64,000 bases of DNA from Coturnix japonica (GCF_001577835.2 NC_029516.1:110192254-110256253); one strand, 5' to 3'. Positions 43,401 to 55,870 are shown, counted from the stretch's first letter. Notes: generated from the sequence alone by a model not told the origin. Translations and numbers: made by a program.

Positions 43401-46400
43401 TATACTTTAAGCATGTTATTTTTGTTTCTGTATTCATCTTGTTACGTTACTTTGTCCTTTAGCCAAGCAGACATTAGTTTCCATCTCTTGTTTTTTGCTC
43501 CTTCTGCTTTTGTTGTGAAGATTGTCTGCCCTGCCACTGTTAAATGTTTTATGTAACTTGTCTTTTGATATTTCTCTTTTTATACACTGGCTGACTTTCT
43601 GTTTTTACAGCTTTGTGAATCTGTGTTACAATCAAATGAATGCTCTGTATTGCACTATTGGTTTTGATAGAAGAAAGTCACTGACTGGAAATCTTATGTG
43701 TCATCTCCTGATAAAGCCCTTCTGACGGAGACACAGAATCCTTCATAAGGCTTTTTTTTCCCCCAGATTTCTTTTAGACATAGTAGATCTTTAGTTTTCC
43801 AAGTCACATTCTAACACAGGCACTGTAAGGAAATTGAAAATCCTCTTATTTTTTAATGCTCAAAATCTTTCATATTGCCATGGCAATGAATTTGGAAGTA
43901 GGAGGAGGTATGATTTTAGCCTTAATGCTGCAAAGTTGCTTCCTTGCTGAGGTCTCTGTTGTTCTGTATGCTTCTTTGAATAGTAAAGTCTGTTGCCTTT
44001 TTGTTATCTGATGTCACTGAATTTCAGGAATGTTTCTTTTGATGCAGTAGTGCTTAGTTTGGAAATTTCCGAAAGTTATTAGTTATTTTGTCACCAAAAT
44101 TCAAGTTGTCACGTGTTAACAATCTCTGTGGTATCTCCTATTTTAGGGCAAAGAGAAATAGCAAATGCATGGGGTTTTTTTGATACCTCTGTTGCTACCC
44201 CATCAAAAACATTTTATGCTCGCGTAGTTGTTTTCTAGCCATGTGAGATCTTTGATAGGTGTTACAGTCCACTATGTTGAAATATGCTGCATTTAAGTCA
44301 TGTGCAGTGATATGTGTAAGTTGCATGTTGCAGACAGTGAAACTGAAATATGTCAGTCTGTGTATTTTTAGAACTGCTCTGTGTTTATAATGTATCCGGT
44401 CTTAAAAGCCTTCACACAGCCTTTATGCCTCTAGATTCTTAACATTCATTAAGCTATTTTTGGTGGAGGACTTCCTTTGGCAAAGTAGTGCAGCTATACT
44501 ATATCTGTGGTTACAGTGTTTCTCATGGTTTTACTTTCTGTTCTGACAAGAATACAGGACTATTCAACATCAACTACTGAGAGTTTTGTGAGGATTGTGG
44601 TGCCAGGCTCTTGATTAATTTTCTTTCCTTTCACTTGGCTTGCCTGTTTTTTGTTTATTTTTGGGGGTGATTGGTTTGTGTGTTGTTCTTTTTTTCCACT
44701 CCCATTCATTGACTTGAGAATTTATTTGTCCCCATTCCATTGTGTTGTTTTGGTAGTGGGTGGGAAGTTATTCAAGAAATGCTCTGTACGTTTTATTTTT
44801 AAAACTTAGATTAGAAATTATAACAAGTAGCTGTTTTCTGTACAACCTTTGCTGTGCATTGAGGTTTTTTTGATACTTCTTCATAAAATATTTCAGTTGC
44901 TTGGAAACCACAGAGACTCTTATTAAATAAAAGAGCAGCTTCACACTCTAGATATCTGAACATGCAGTTATTGGGGGTGTGCAAGGAACGATTGGATGTT
45001 GTGCTGAGGGACATGGTTTACTGGGAGCTATTGGTAATAGGTGAACAGTTGGACTGGATGATCTTTTAGGTCTTTCCCAACCTTGGCGATTCTATGATTC
45101 TATGAATTATGTTTCCCTCTAGCATTTTTGTCTACTTTCACTGTTTCACCTTTGCTTTTCACTGTAGTTCTAGTTCTGCCCATTGTGAATCTTCCTTTCC
45201 ATTTTCTGCCCTTTGCAGAATGTTCTTGGCTTAGTATTTTTAGCTTTGTATGTATGAGTATTGTTTCATTTATGAATATTGTAAGTTTAATTGCAACGTG
45301 TCAGAGCACTATCCTACTTACTACTAAGACTCTGCTTTAATTTGCTTTGCTTCCTGACAATGATTCATCTGTTGTACTGTTTGTGCTGAATTTTCTCTCA
45401 GCTTTGTTTGTTCATCTCTATACTACAATGTTTTAAAGTGGATGTTTATTTTCAGTTTTTGAAATGATTCACTTTTATTTTCCATTTCATGGTGTAGAGG
45501 CTGTGACTTTTACTGGTCCTTGTTATTCTGTACATCTGGGGTATGGGCCTAAGGATGTAAGTTTTCCATGTTCCAGGAACAGTGGTAGAGAGTTACTCCA
45601 GTTTTTGCTGTGTGACAAATTTCAAGTTCTCATTCTTGTGTTGCTTGCAAAAGTCACACTGGAGAACAATTGGATCAGTAGATCATTGGCTACTTTGTTT
45701 CTCACTATGTACTTCCTTGGTTTTTTTTTTTCATCTATATCTGAATTTCTTGCTTGGGAGTTATAAATAGGAGTAATAGTAGCTTGATATTCTGCTGACT
45801 ACAGTTAGGAAGAGTCTGTAGAAACAAAATAATAGAATCATAGAATAGTTGGAATTTGGAGGGACCTTTAAGGTCGTGTAGTTCCAACCCCCCTTGCTAT
45901 AGACAGGGATGCCTCCCTCTAGACCAGGATGCTCAGAGCCCTATCCAGCCTGCCTCAAATGCTTCCAGGGAGGGGGCATTCACCAGCTCACTGGACAACC
46001 TGTACCAGTGTCTCACTGTCCTTACAGTAATTCTTTTTTTTTTTTTCTAAAATCTGATCTAAATCTCTTCTCTCCCAGCTTCAAACAATTTCCCTTTGTC
46101 CTTTCTCTACATGCGGTCATAAAAAGTCACTCCACTCTTTACTCTTAAGTTTTTCTTCAGTCTGGCACTGGAGTATTTCATGGAAACTGGTATTTGTGAT
46201 GTTTGCTTTGATAGGTGGCAAGTCATTTTTTTTTAGAGAATTTATCATGATCAGTTCTGTTTTCTCTAAATGCCCTTTTTTCTTTCCTCATGAGCAAATG
46301 GCATTGCTCCTTTTACTTGGTGTGCTTTTCATTCTGCTTGTCATTTGGTGATTACTGAATCTGATGTCTTTTTTAGTTTATTAGTTCTAAGGCTGTTTTT

Positions 46401-49400
46401 CCTTTCCAGTGATAGGCTTTGTTCTCCTCTCTCTTGTTACAGACAGCAACAGACTTCTCAGGAGCTTACTTTCCAGAGAACACTTTTTGAAGAATGTTTT
46501 AAAATATAATAATCTATTTATAACTTGTCTACGTATTTGTCTGTTTGTAAGGCAGATAATCTTCAGTGTAAGTCTTGACGAAAAATCAAAAATAATGTTA
46601 ATAAAAAAAAAAGGGGGGGGGAGAAACAATAATGAAAGAGTTGAATGTCTGCGTAAGCATCTAATGTAAATATTCTCAAGATAAGCTCAGAATGTAATCC
46701 TAAGAGAACAAGATTCTTAGATTCATATCTTGGCAGCCAAGTAACCTGACTAGAACAATTTTTAGAAGCATTACTTAAGGAACATCAAAAACTTGGATTG
46801 TGATCCTCGCATAATATGGAAAGCTCAGAGTTATTTTGGTAGCTTCGCTACCAATCCTTATTTGCAGTAGACTAGAGACTGTGTCCAATGGCTACTTTTC
46901 TATTTTACAGGCTGGTCTCACCTCTGTTCGAGAGCTACAGCAGCATTTAGGTCTCAAGAAGAGGGTTATTCTTGGATCATGCAAAGCACTAGTAGATCTT
47001 GTTGAAGGAAGAAGCCATATTTTACCAAGTGCAAAAAAGGTAAAATACAGGAAAAAAGCACAGATAGCTTCTGCTTTTTGCTGAGCTATTTGTAGAAGGT
47101 TCTTTCCTCAAACACTTGCTACTTTTACCAGTCAAAACCGTCACTATCAAAACTCTTTAATTTCCTTTAAGTAAAGTCTGATTCATTATCTTAACCTGAC
47201 AATTTATGTAGTTAAGTTTATTTTTTTCCTTGAAATTGAGCTGCACAATATCTCCTGGTGACTGGTTTGTACAGAGGAATAACTTTTAACAGTGAGTTAA
47301 TGACAAACAGTAGGAGGACTGTATTTTCTTAATTGGCACAGTTACCTGGATATTGAATGCCTGTCTGTTATCTAATATGATGGGAAGAATGAGCAGTGAT
47401 TTCTGTAGGCAAAATTTATTTTACAGTGGGACAGAGTGAACTGTGAGCTGAAAAGATGACAGGGTTTGGGCAAATGTTATATCTGTATGCTTCTTAAACT
47501 AAGGTTTGTAATTAATTGAAAGACCATGTAGATTTCAAGTAATATTTTATTCTCCTTCAGATCAACCAAGTTTAGACAGCAAAATTTTAAGCAATTAATA
47601 AAGTAACATCTAGTGCCCTCTTTGGAAGAAAATATGTACAAGGAAAGGAGGAGTTGTTTGTCATGATAGCTTTTGTTCTAAGGAAGTGGTTTTATATCTT
47701 GTAAATCTAGTCTAGAAAATAAACTAGTTTGTATAGATTACATTTTATGTAGTAGATTTTATAGTAGAACATGAATTAACGCAATATAAAAAGAACTAAT
47801 ATCTGCACTAATTTATCTAAACAACCATTTTTCTGTAAGGAAGGCCTTGTCAGTCTCTGGGATGATGCAGAAAAACCTTATTCTGTTAGTAAAGAGCCAT
47901 CATTGACACCTAAACTTCAAGATCACTTCGTAGAGAAATTATGGCAACGTGTTGTGGGTGACAGCTTGGTAGTTGGAGTAAAACTAACCAAATCATTTTG
48001 TTTGTAAGTATATAAATAAAATAATTTTATTTAGTGCTTTAATAGAAATTGAGACTGCAAGTAAAGCCCTGCAGCAGAAAGAGGATTTTTGAAATTTGAC
48101 TTCTCTCATTTCAACTTCTGTGTATGAAGTATTTCGAGTGCATTTTGCCATTATTGTTGCTGTGGCATGTCTCTCTAGTTCTGTGCCAAAAATATATCAT
48201 CTAGCCAAAAATCAGCTGCGTAAGTATAACTACGTCATTACTGGAGGCATTTATAACAGAGCTTTCTTTGACAGAAATTATGGTTCTTTTATAGTTCATA
48301 TTAGCATAGGTATACTGACGTCAGTGAGAGGTATAGATTTAGCTCTATTTTAACTATACTGTTGCTGCTGCCTAAGCGTTAATATTTCACCATTCATAGA
48401 TAGTGATCTCCTTTAAAAAGCAGAAGAAAATATTTTTAATTCCCTGATCGACTTAATAAATATTCAGCTATGCTGTGGTCAGATATCAAATCAAATAAGT
48501 ATTTTCTGAGCCTATGCATTATATAAATTACTTAGAACAAGAAGGCTTAAAAGCTTCACAAAGATTTGTTATTATTATTATCTTTATAGTGTTTTGTTTA
48601 TTCTATGCTTAGCTCTAGTCATGATTACAGCTGATGTTATTCTCCCATTGACGAAGGAGCTTATTTGGAATGCACTTTGAAAGAACAGGATTATCTGAAA
48701 CAAACTTATGATAGACAGTGCGTAATGTAAACTTTGGCAGTTAGAAGTTACTTTTTGACCTGTACTCTCATGGGCATTGTAGCTGACACTGTATTAAGGC
48801 AAGTTTAAGGAGTATTGATGCCTCTGAAAATCATTCAAGTGACTGTGGGGGAACTGACCTATCATGTCCTTTGGTTGTTCTGCTGGAGCTGCAGGTATAT
48901 TATTTCTCAACTACAGCTTGCTATAACTTTTCAAGGAAGTTGACCTTGTCTTCTTGACGGCTTCTGTTAAGAGCACCAAGGCAAAAGATTGTTTTTGCCT
49001 TTCCACTGTTTATTGTTTTAGCTTTGATGACAGTGACTTTGGATTTGAAAATGAAATACCTAATTCCAATATAGCTTCAGAAGTCCTGAAAAGATTTGGA
49101 ACTACTTTTTTAAAACCAGCAGCAACCTTGCCCTCATTTTTACAAGCTGAGAACCAATCTGTGAAGGTTAAGTCATTTGTGAAAGGTTACTTGGTAGGCG
49201 CTAGCAACAGAAGGTTGTAGTAGGTGTAGTAGGTCTACTGGGCTCCAGGATCCCAGGTTCATGAGCCTGTGGTTTTGCAGAAAAGGGTCTGCTTTCTTTT
49301 CAGCTCCAGTGTACAAGTTTTCACTGATTATTTTTGGGCTTTCTACTAATGCAAGATTATATTGATATTTTAGATTACACTGTGAGGTGATGATACTTCC

Positions 49401-52400
49401 CATAAAGGAATCTCAATGTTTGTATGACTTCAGGTGTCAGTGACATCTTGAGATTAGGTTGAAAAATCTTCACTGAAAGAAGATCTGAAAAACTGCAACT
49501 AGGATTTCACAAAATAATCTTCTGTTGAATGAACAAAACACAAATTTCAGAAAATTACTACATGTTTAAGGAAACAGAATTTTAAACCCTCTATTTTACT
49601 GTCTACATGCACTTCTGTTTGAATACTTGAGAAAACTGTAAATATTAACAGAGCTTTTAGTTCTCAAAGAGGCAGAATTTTTTATTTCTGTAGTCTTTTT
49701 TTATTATTATTAAAAGAAAATTAAGTCTTTAAAAAGTGTGAATATCATAAAGTATCTGCAAGGGCTGTGTTGAATATTCAACATTTTCTGAGTGAATTAA
49801 ATGTCAAAATTATTTCAGCTTACGTGAGGGATTTAACTCCTAGGAGTTCTTAATACAAATGACTATTTCCTCTAAGATTATAAGTACTTTACACACTGCG
49901 CAGTCTCTGAATTAACTTGGAATGTTATTGGAGTTTGTAGTAGTCCTAAGCATTGTAAAGTATTGCTTTTTGTTATTTATCAAAAAAGCAAAATACAAAC
50001 TGGCTGTGCCAATCTTATGTGGATTTTTACAGGTCAGTGGGTGATATCAGTTTATCATTAGTGATGGATCAAGACTTCTCTTTGATTTCTCCAATTATTG
50101 AGTGTCGGAATAAAATCATTAAGGTGAACGAAGTCTCCTCAGCATTATTTGCCTTCTCATGTCAAATTGAGCCTCCTCAAAAAAAGATGAAATTGGACTT
50201 GCACAGCAAGAAAGATCTGAAAGAAGAATTTCATAACAGATGTTCTAGGACTCAGCTGGATAAAACAAATACAGTCACTGCTGTTACAAGCCTTTCACCA
50301 CTACTGGCATTTCATCGTGTTTGTTGTGCAGTTCTGCTACATGCAAAGAAACAAAGACATCGGAATGGTGATTTACTGAAGAGCAAAAGGATTACTTTTC
50401 TCTGTGGGAAAATATTGCTAAGTCTGGAAGATATTTCAAATAGGAAATATTCAGTAAATATGCTCAAGGATAATAGTTATTGTGCAGGTAATTGGATTGA
50501 TAGAGTTTGGATTCATAAAGATGTGGTTTTCTAGATGAGATTAAGCTAAATTTTCAGGGTGTAATTATGTTTCTTTCTTTGAACTCAACACATACAGACT
50601 TCAGAATTAAAAGCTAGGTGAAATAGTAGAAGACCCATCTTTTTTTTTTATTTTTTTTACTTTGTTTTAAAAAAATTGGAACCATTACTATAAGGTTTTA
50701 CGGCATTGGTGCTGAAGTGCATCGAGAAAGGTTAATTTTGAAGATAAATCTGAATACCAGGTATGGGTTGCTTATTTTTTCACTACAAATAAGATATTTA
50801 CTGTTGATTAGATGCATTTATTTTTCCTGATTTAGTGTTACTATTTAAGTAATACCAAAGTAACTGGAGCTTTTCCTCATCTGCACAGCTATTGAGATCC
50901 TCTATATTTTATTTTTTTTTAAGTTCCGAATTGAACTGATTTTGAACTGGGCTTTTGCTAATGTAGTGAAATGTCCTTTTGATCATTTGCTATGAATTTT
51001 AATTTCTTCCTTTAATGCCATGTCATCAGCTAACACCAAAGTGCCATCTTAATGTCACAGGAGGCTATTAATAGTGTTCTCTTGGCAAGGTGACATTTAT
51101 CTTTAGAGCTCTCTTATTATATAGTTGCAGCTTTGTTAATCAGGTAACCATTTTGCTCAACAAAGATAAGTGTAAGAATATAGCCGAGTAGAAAATTTCC
51201 AAAGAAAACATTGAATTCAGGTGTAGACTGCAAGTAAAACTGGGAGTTTGAATCAAAAATGTGTGCTCATCTTCTACATGATGCCTGATCAAAGTATTTA
51301 GGTTAAGTATCTTTCTTTGTATTTTCTTGCAGCTTCCATGGAAGACATAGTTGCTATCCTTGCCGTATCTATCAGATTTACTTTTCAGATTGTGTCTTCT
51401 GATTGCACGCTGACTAGAGTAAATTCATGGCTACTTGGAGAAATGGACTGCTTACCATTTAAGGAATGCCATGACATGGTATTCTCTCATAAAGCAGGAA
51501 ATATCTATGGTACAGTCTTTAGCTGGACACTGAAAAGCCCATTTGAAGGAGTTCTAACGCTGTTTTGCAGGTAAAATTGGTCAGAAGTTTTACAGTATAT
51601 TCATCTTATGCTCATGCCTTTATCTTCACGTTGTCTCTTACCAGCATCATAGCCAACAGCCATAGTTCTGATATGAGAACGTCAGAGCCTGAATTGTATC
51701 ATTTAATTTTGTGGTAGTACACTGAATTCCAAATAATTGTAGTCCCTTTTAATAGACGCTTGGTACCGTTTCTTTTGCTCATTTCAGTGCATAGTAATTT
51801 TATATTTGTTTTCAATATGTTTTTTCAACATATGCTGGTGTTTTTTAAAATCATAAGGGAATGTTTGTTTTTAACAAAAACAAGCTAGATTATTTAAATT
51901 ATGTTCTATTTACGTCATTTTTAGTTTAGTAGTGCAACATGCATCTAGTCTAACTTGTACATTTTTTTCTGTTATACTTTATTTTCTATCTACTATTGTA
52001 TTGAAGAGGAAATAATCTGAAGAATTCAGTTATGTAGATTTTCAAACTATTTGGGATAAAATGATGTATATCAGGTAAACAAGTTAGTAACACTTCCATT
52101 TTTTATGATTTAGCTGGATAAGGCTCACACTGTGAACAGTAATTTTCAAGTACTGACAAACTCTTCTTTTTCTGAAGAGTTCAAGCTTAAAAACAGACAA
52201 AGAAAAACCGTAAAAGAAGGTAAGGGTACATCTCTTAGGAACCTGTAACTAGTGGTAAAAGGTAAAACTTCATTCAATTAGCAGTTGAGTGCCTTTCATG
52301 TGAGAACAAGAGTAATGTTTTTAAAAATGAAGACTTTCAATTTTCAATCCAATTTAATATCAGTACTTAATGAGCTATATAATGAGCTTATATTTGTATG

Positions 52401-54147
52401 TTTATACTTGTATTTTCAGTATTGTTTTTTTCCCCCTTCATTGGATCAATCTCTTTCTAGTACAATATTTCTCTGACAGATTGAAGGTTTACTGACAATT
52501 TTTCTTTTCCACAGCCATTCAGAAACGAGATAAGCTGAATCTGTTATAAGTAGTGGAAAATTAAGATAAGTGAATTGCAATGGAACAGCTTTACTGATTA
52601 CTGCAAGAAAACTAGCTACTTGAGGATGTGTTGTGGTTTGAAGAGTTAATCATCTCAAAAGAAAGCAGGGAAGGAAGAGGAAGAAACCCAGTGGAGATAG
52701 GGGAAACTAATATATTAAGAGGAATGTGAGATATACAGAATAATAAAGAATAATAAATGAATCAAAAATAAACTGGAGGAAAGAGTCAGACTAAGTGCTG
52801 GTTGTCATGCCCTCACCAACTGGTGTCCTAGAAAAGAGAACTTCCTTCTCACTCAAAATCAGGAGATCACATCTCCCAGGGCTGGAGCTTGTATAAAGTA
52901 GCTGAGTCTGCTAGAAGCACAGCACACAGGAAGTGCACCCAGCACTGTGCTTAAGCATCAGACAGCCTGCCATATGATGCCATGATATGGAATACTGATA
53001 AAACCAGGACAGGATGGTTTTTTTGTTTTGTTTTTTATATATATTCTTCTCTTTTTTTCCTGACATAATTTTTTAAATGTTTCCTTCAAAAGACATCTTC
53101 TGAGAAACTCATCTGGCCAAACACAGGAAATAAGACTTTGGACAAACTGCATTTCTCTTGAAATAAGTGTCAGTCTATTGCTGCATCATGCTGGTGTCTG
53201 GAGAAATAGGTTCCCATTGATTAATACCAGCACTATTTTATTCTGGGTCCTTAGTTTGGACATCTAATTGTTGTTAAGCATGACACTTCCTCACCAGTGG
53301 CTGTTCAAAAAAGAGCAGCAGTAAGCCACCTGATAGCTCTGCAGTGCATATCTATTGATGGTGACAATATATGAATCCATCTTTCTTCTGCTCCTAAATG
53401 TATACTAGATAACTTTGTGTTGTCACATGTGGTTGTTACATACGATCAATTGTTTCTTAAAGAAAGAAGTGATGCTTGTATAACTGGATATGTATTTTGA
53501 TGTTGAATATTTGTTACTGAAGCAACAGATCTTTTGATGTACAGCAGCTATTCCTCATTCCATTAGAAAGTCTTTGCTGGCAGTTATGTTTACTGTATGC
53601 GTAATACTTAAAATCGTAAACAACCTAAGTTTTTGTCTGTTTAATTTAAAGTAGTTGTATTATATTTACCACTATAGAATTTTGAACACACAAGCTATCT
53701 TTAATAATAGTACTCTTACTTTGCAGAAGCCTGACTGTCTTGTTCCAGTGTCTTCATAGCCTTATTAGAGTTCTCCCACCAAGCTGTGATGTAAAACTCC
53801 TGAAATCTGGAAGTAAATCTGCACTTACTGAGCAGTTAGTACTGGCTTTGGAAAAAGAAATGTTCACCTCAAGGAGTTTCCTCTCCTCAAAAGAAGGTAA
53901 AGCTGAAAACAACATGACAAGGTGGAATGTACCTGGCAAGAAAATCAGTGATCCTCCCATGGCTTCTTTACTGGACACTGAGGCTGGTGTTCAGCAATTC
54001 AGAGAGAGGCTTCAAAATGAAAAGGAACAGTTTGTACTAAGTATGAATGAAACAATGGATGGTACCCTTTACAAGGAAGTGGCTTTGAAAGTAGCAGAAG
54101 CTCAACTCAGTTCTGATATGATTGTGTGGAGACTGGGCAATTCCTAG
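39551..54147 (+). CDS. FANCB: FANCB, Fanconi anaemia group B protein (8 coding exons)
   Basis: FANCB is a nuclear subunit of the Fanconi anaemia core complex. With FANCL and FAAP100 it forms the module that drives mono-ubiquitination of FANCD2 and FANCI at DNA interstrand crosslinks. The coding exons are 39551-40483, 41284-41436, 41936-42028, 46911-47039, 47840-48003, 50033-50487, 51333-51570 and 53727-54147. All introns are GT-AG and phases agree. The sum is 2586 bases, or 861 residues (human: 859). Similarity to human FANCB runs the whole length: [59 protein letters not shown] and [11 protein letters not shown]. The N-terminal half is the beta-propeller-like part of the family. A basic patch (PPQKKMKLD, about residues 538-546) could act as a nuclear signal; this is inferred. 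The ATG at 39551 has A at -3. It is the first ATG after an in-frame stop (39494-39496), so it decides the start. Human FANCB carries a longer N-terminus of about ten residues. Introns hold CR1 copies, a 65-base tandem duplication and one cryptic exon (49022-49220). Confidence 0.98.
40640..40820 (+). mobile_element. CR1: CR1 LINE 3' fragment
   Basis: This plus-strand copy lies in the FANCB intron after coding exon 1. It has GGAACAGGTTGCCCAAGGAG and GGCTGGATGTGGCTCTGGGC. Its frame gives [20 protein letters not shown], the ORF2 end. The tail is degenerate (TATATGATATGATT). Confidence 0.9.
41284..41436 (+). CDS. FANCB: FANCB coding exon 2
   Basis: It encodes [20 protein letters not shown] and then [13 protein letters not shown] ... 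[11 protein letters not shown]. This matches human [20 protein letters not shown] closely. It is 153 bases, phase 0 to 0, with donor GAG|GTAAGT. Confidence 0.96.
41936..42028 (+). CDS. FANCB: FANCB coding exon 3
   Basis: It is 93 bases, phase 0 to 0, and encodes [20 protein letters not shown] and [11 protein letters not shown]. It is a fast-evolving segment. Only the end (LETRLQ; human LETGLK) is clearly conserved. The acceptor is TTTATTTTAG. Confidence 0.88.
42854..42979. repeat. 65-bp tandem duplication with inverted ends
   Basis: Two near-identical copies start at 42854 and 42919, with a single clear G/A difference inside. Each copy begins with CTAACAAC and finishes with GTTGTTAG, an 8-base inverted repeat that could close a hairpin. 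It lies in the 4.9-kb FANCB intron. Confidence 0.93.
43266..43291. repeat. (TTTA)n microsatellite
   Basis: About five TTTA units, then TTA units, in the FANCB intron before coding exon 4. Confidence 0.85.
44971..45107 (+). mobile_element. CR1: CR1 LINE 3' end
   Basis: This plus-strand copy of about 135 bases reads GGGTGTGCAAGGAACGATTG, GACTGGATGATCTTTTAGG and CCAACCTTGGCGATTCTATG, with two ATTCTATG tail units. It lies in the FANCB intron before coding exon 4. Confidence 0.9.
45832..46172 (-). mobile_element. CR1: CR1 LINE fragment
   Basis: This minus-strand copy of about 340 bases has its tail at 45832 (AGAATCATAGAATAGTTGG on the plus strand), then a GGTCGTGTAGTTCCAACCCC block and a GCTTCCAGGGAGGGGGCATT block, with a T run near 46027-46041 interrupting it. 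It lies in the FANCB intron before coding exon 4. It is a different subfamily from the copy at 44971. Confidence 0.9.
46601..46621. repeat. A-run / G-run simple repeat
   Basis: A run of A directly followed by a run of G, in a FANCB intron. Confidence 0.8.
46911..47039 (+). CDS. FANCB: FANCB coding exon 4
   Basis: It encodes [20 protein letters not shown] and KALVDLVEG, matching human [20 protein letters not shown] ... ALINLVQG. It is 129 bases, phase 0 to 0, after a 4.9-kb intron rich in CR1 copies. Confidence 0.94.
47840..48003 (+). CDS. FANCB: FANCB coding exon 5
   Basis: It is 164 bases and encodes [20 protein letters not shown], then [20 protein letters not shown] (human [20 protein letters not shown]). 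It ends in phase 2 with donor TTT|GTAAGT. Confidence 0.94.
49022..49220 (+). other. candidate cryptic or alternative FANCB exon
   Basis: Between coding exons 5 and 6 lies an open stretch with a strong acceptor (TTTATTGTTTTAG at 49009-49021). Its first base completes the phase-2 codon left by exon 5, and it then reads [20 protein letters not shown] and onward. A donor-like AAG|GTTAAG at 49166 would leave phase 0 and put exon 6 out of frame. Without splicing the frame runs to a stop at 49218-49220. Human FANCB has no counterpart, and exons 5 and 6 join perfectly without it. It may be an alternative terminal or poison exon, or chance. Confidence 0.35.
50033..50487 (+). CDS. FANCB: FANCB coding exon 6
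   Basis: It is 455 bases, phase 2 to 1. It encodes [19 protein letters not shown], the basic PPQKKMKLD patch and [20 protein letters not shown] (human [17 protein letters not shown]), then [20 protein letters not shown]. The donor is CAG|GTAATT. Confidence 0.95.
51333..51570 (+). CDS. FANCB: FANCB coding exon 7
   Basis: It is 238 bases, phase 1 to 2. It encodes [20 protein letters not shown] and [20 protein letters not shown] (human [20 protein letters not shown]). The donor is CAG|GTAAAA. Confidence 0.95.
53727..54147 (+). CDS. FANCB: FANCB last coding exon
   Basis: It encodes [20 protein letters not shown] and ends [26 protein letters not shown] before TAG at 54145-54147. Human FANCB ends in a similar way (LYREITLKVAEVQLKSD). 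The C-terminal part is helical and is used for complex assembly in the family. Confidence 0.96.
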
Positions 54148-54180
54148 AAATTTACCTAAATTTATTTTGAATACAATTTT

Positions 54181-54408
54181 AATAAAATTGTAATATAAAA
54201 TATTTATATTCTCATATATATTTATGTCATTTACTTTATAGCTCAGGTGTTTGTAGAGATAACAGTATTTTGGTTGATGACTTCTATCTGATTCAGGAAC
54301 ATATTAAAAGTAAAAGTCATTATTTGGTTACAGTTTTCTGAAACATGTTTTAAGGTACTTTTCTAATAAATATTATTTGAAAGTTATAATTCTTGATCTT
54401 TAAATAAA
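54181..54408 (+). terminator. FANCB: FANCB poly(A) signals
   Basis: AATAAA hexamers stand at 54181-54186, 54365-54370 and 54403-54408, from 34 to about 256 bases after the stop codon. The first would give a very short 3' UTR. The sequence does not tell which is used. Confidence 0.6.
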
Positions 54409-54409
54409 A

Positions 54410-55449
54410 TAGGAAGAAGTATGGATTGTTTAAAATAGTCCTATTAAATTTCTACTGGAACTATTAACCCAGACTATGCTAAGTTTGTTTATTTTAAGTC
54501 TTAAGACTAAGCTACAGGAAGCTAAGCAATTTTAATTCATAATTTGATTATGAGGTTTGATAATTTCAAAGCAGCAGCCTATTTTCATGATATATAATGC
54601 CTTTTAAATATCTTTTTCCATATCTACACACCATTTGTCAAATCTGAGGGAGAAAGCTCTGGCTGTACTTTGCAGCCCATTTTTGAAGAGGCCACCCTTG
54701 GATTTGAGACATTTTGGAGTATGCACTGGGGCTGGGGAAACTAGATTAAGCCTTTTATAAAATCCATGAACTCTTGAACATTCATCCTTGTGATCATGGA
54801 TGTTATTGGGCTTTTAAATTGTTGAGGTCCATCCTTGCTGACAAGATCATGGAAAGGCTAATTTGCTTAGTAAATCTTGGACAAAGCTCTCTTTCCTTGG
54901 AATTTAACCCAGCTTCCCTGAGTTCCCAGTTCCCTGAGTTATAAATGTTTGTCTGTTGATATGAGCTGCTCAGTACTTTAGACCTATTCTCAACTACTGT
55001 AAGTAATGAGAAACTCCTTGCCTGTAACGCTTTACTTCTGCCTAGAAGAAAATAGCATGTGTGTATCCCAGAAGAGAGCTGCCTGTGATCTTGCATGTAC
55101 TTCTTGTTATGATAGTTGCTTTTTTATCTTTTTCTTTTTCCCTATCATAGGTATATATATTTTTTTTCTTAGCTTTGTAAGTGACAGAAGGCTTGGAAAA
55201 TCACAAATCATAATACTTTGTTTCCTTTTATCTCTGCTTTATGCAAGCAAAATTGTAGTGTTTGTCACCTTTTGTTAAAAAGTTGTCAGTTTGCTGCAAA
55301 CAAGGTTTTAATAGTTAACAGCTTCAGCATGTACTCTGGCAGAGCGTGTTTGGCTTGAAGAATGAAAGCTCTATTGATTCAGAAGAACAATCCTTGGTTT
55401 TTTGGTTTTTGTTTTTGTTTTATTTATTTATTTTGTCAATAGTTCCCAT
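54410..55449. other. intergenic after FANCB, nothing recognised
   Basis: AT-rich DNA with no recognisable exon or repeat family. Short T-rich runs occur near 55155-55170 and 55395-55435. Confidence 0.5.
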
Positions 55450-55870
55450 CGTGGTTTAACCCAGAAGGCAGCTAAGCACAACAGAGCACTTCATTTACTC
55501 CCACCCAGTGGGGGTATTGGGTGCACATAATTTTTTTAAGTGTAACAAGTGGATTGAGATAATGACAGTAAGACAGAAAATAAAGGGAAAATATTAGTAA
55601 TGGTAATAAGACGGGTAGATATGCAAAACAAGTGATGCACTCATCTCCTGATGACTTATGCCCAACCAGTTCCCAGGCAGTGGCAGTCCCTGCAGGCAAC
55701 CCCTCCTCTTATTGTTCTGCTTGATGTCAAATGATATGAGATGTCCCTCTGGCCAATTTGGGTCACGTCTTCTGGTTCTGTTCCCTCCCTACTTTTGCTC
55801 ACCTTCACCCCACTCACTTGCAGTGCAATGCAAGAAGCTGAAATGTGCCTGAATTAGCATAAGTTATAAG
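55450..55870. mobile_element. old endogenous-retrovirus LTR remnant
   Basis: The stretch begins GTGGTTTAACCCAGAAGGCA and includes GGATTGAGATAATGACAG, ATGCAAAACAAGTGATGCAC, TCTGGCCAATTTGGGTCACG and GCAAGAAGCTGAAATGTGCC. I recall these as parts of a widespread bird ERV LTR. It is a broken, solitary and clearly aged piece. No internal viral part is next to it. Exact family and orientation are not resolved. Confidence 0.6.

Noticed and set aside
48096-48353. 85-codon open frame in FANCB intron 5
   Set aside because: It directly follows exon 5 but has no good acceptor in the right phase and no similarity to FANCB.
52622-52960. Possible second LTR-like remnant in the last FANCB intron (starts TGTTGTGGTTTGAAG)
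   Set aside because: Only the first bases resemble the LTR remnant at 55450; the rest does not match well enough to claim it.
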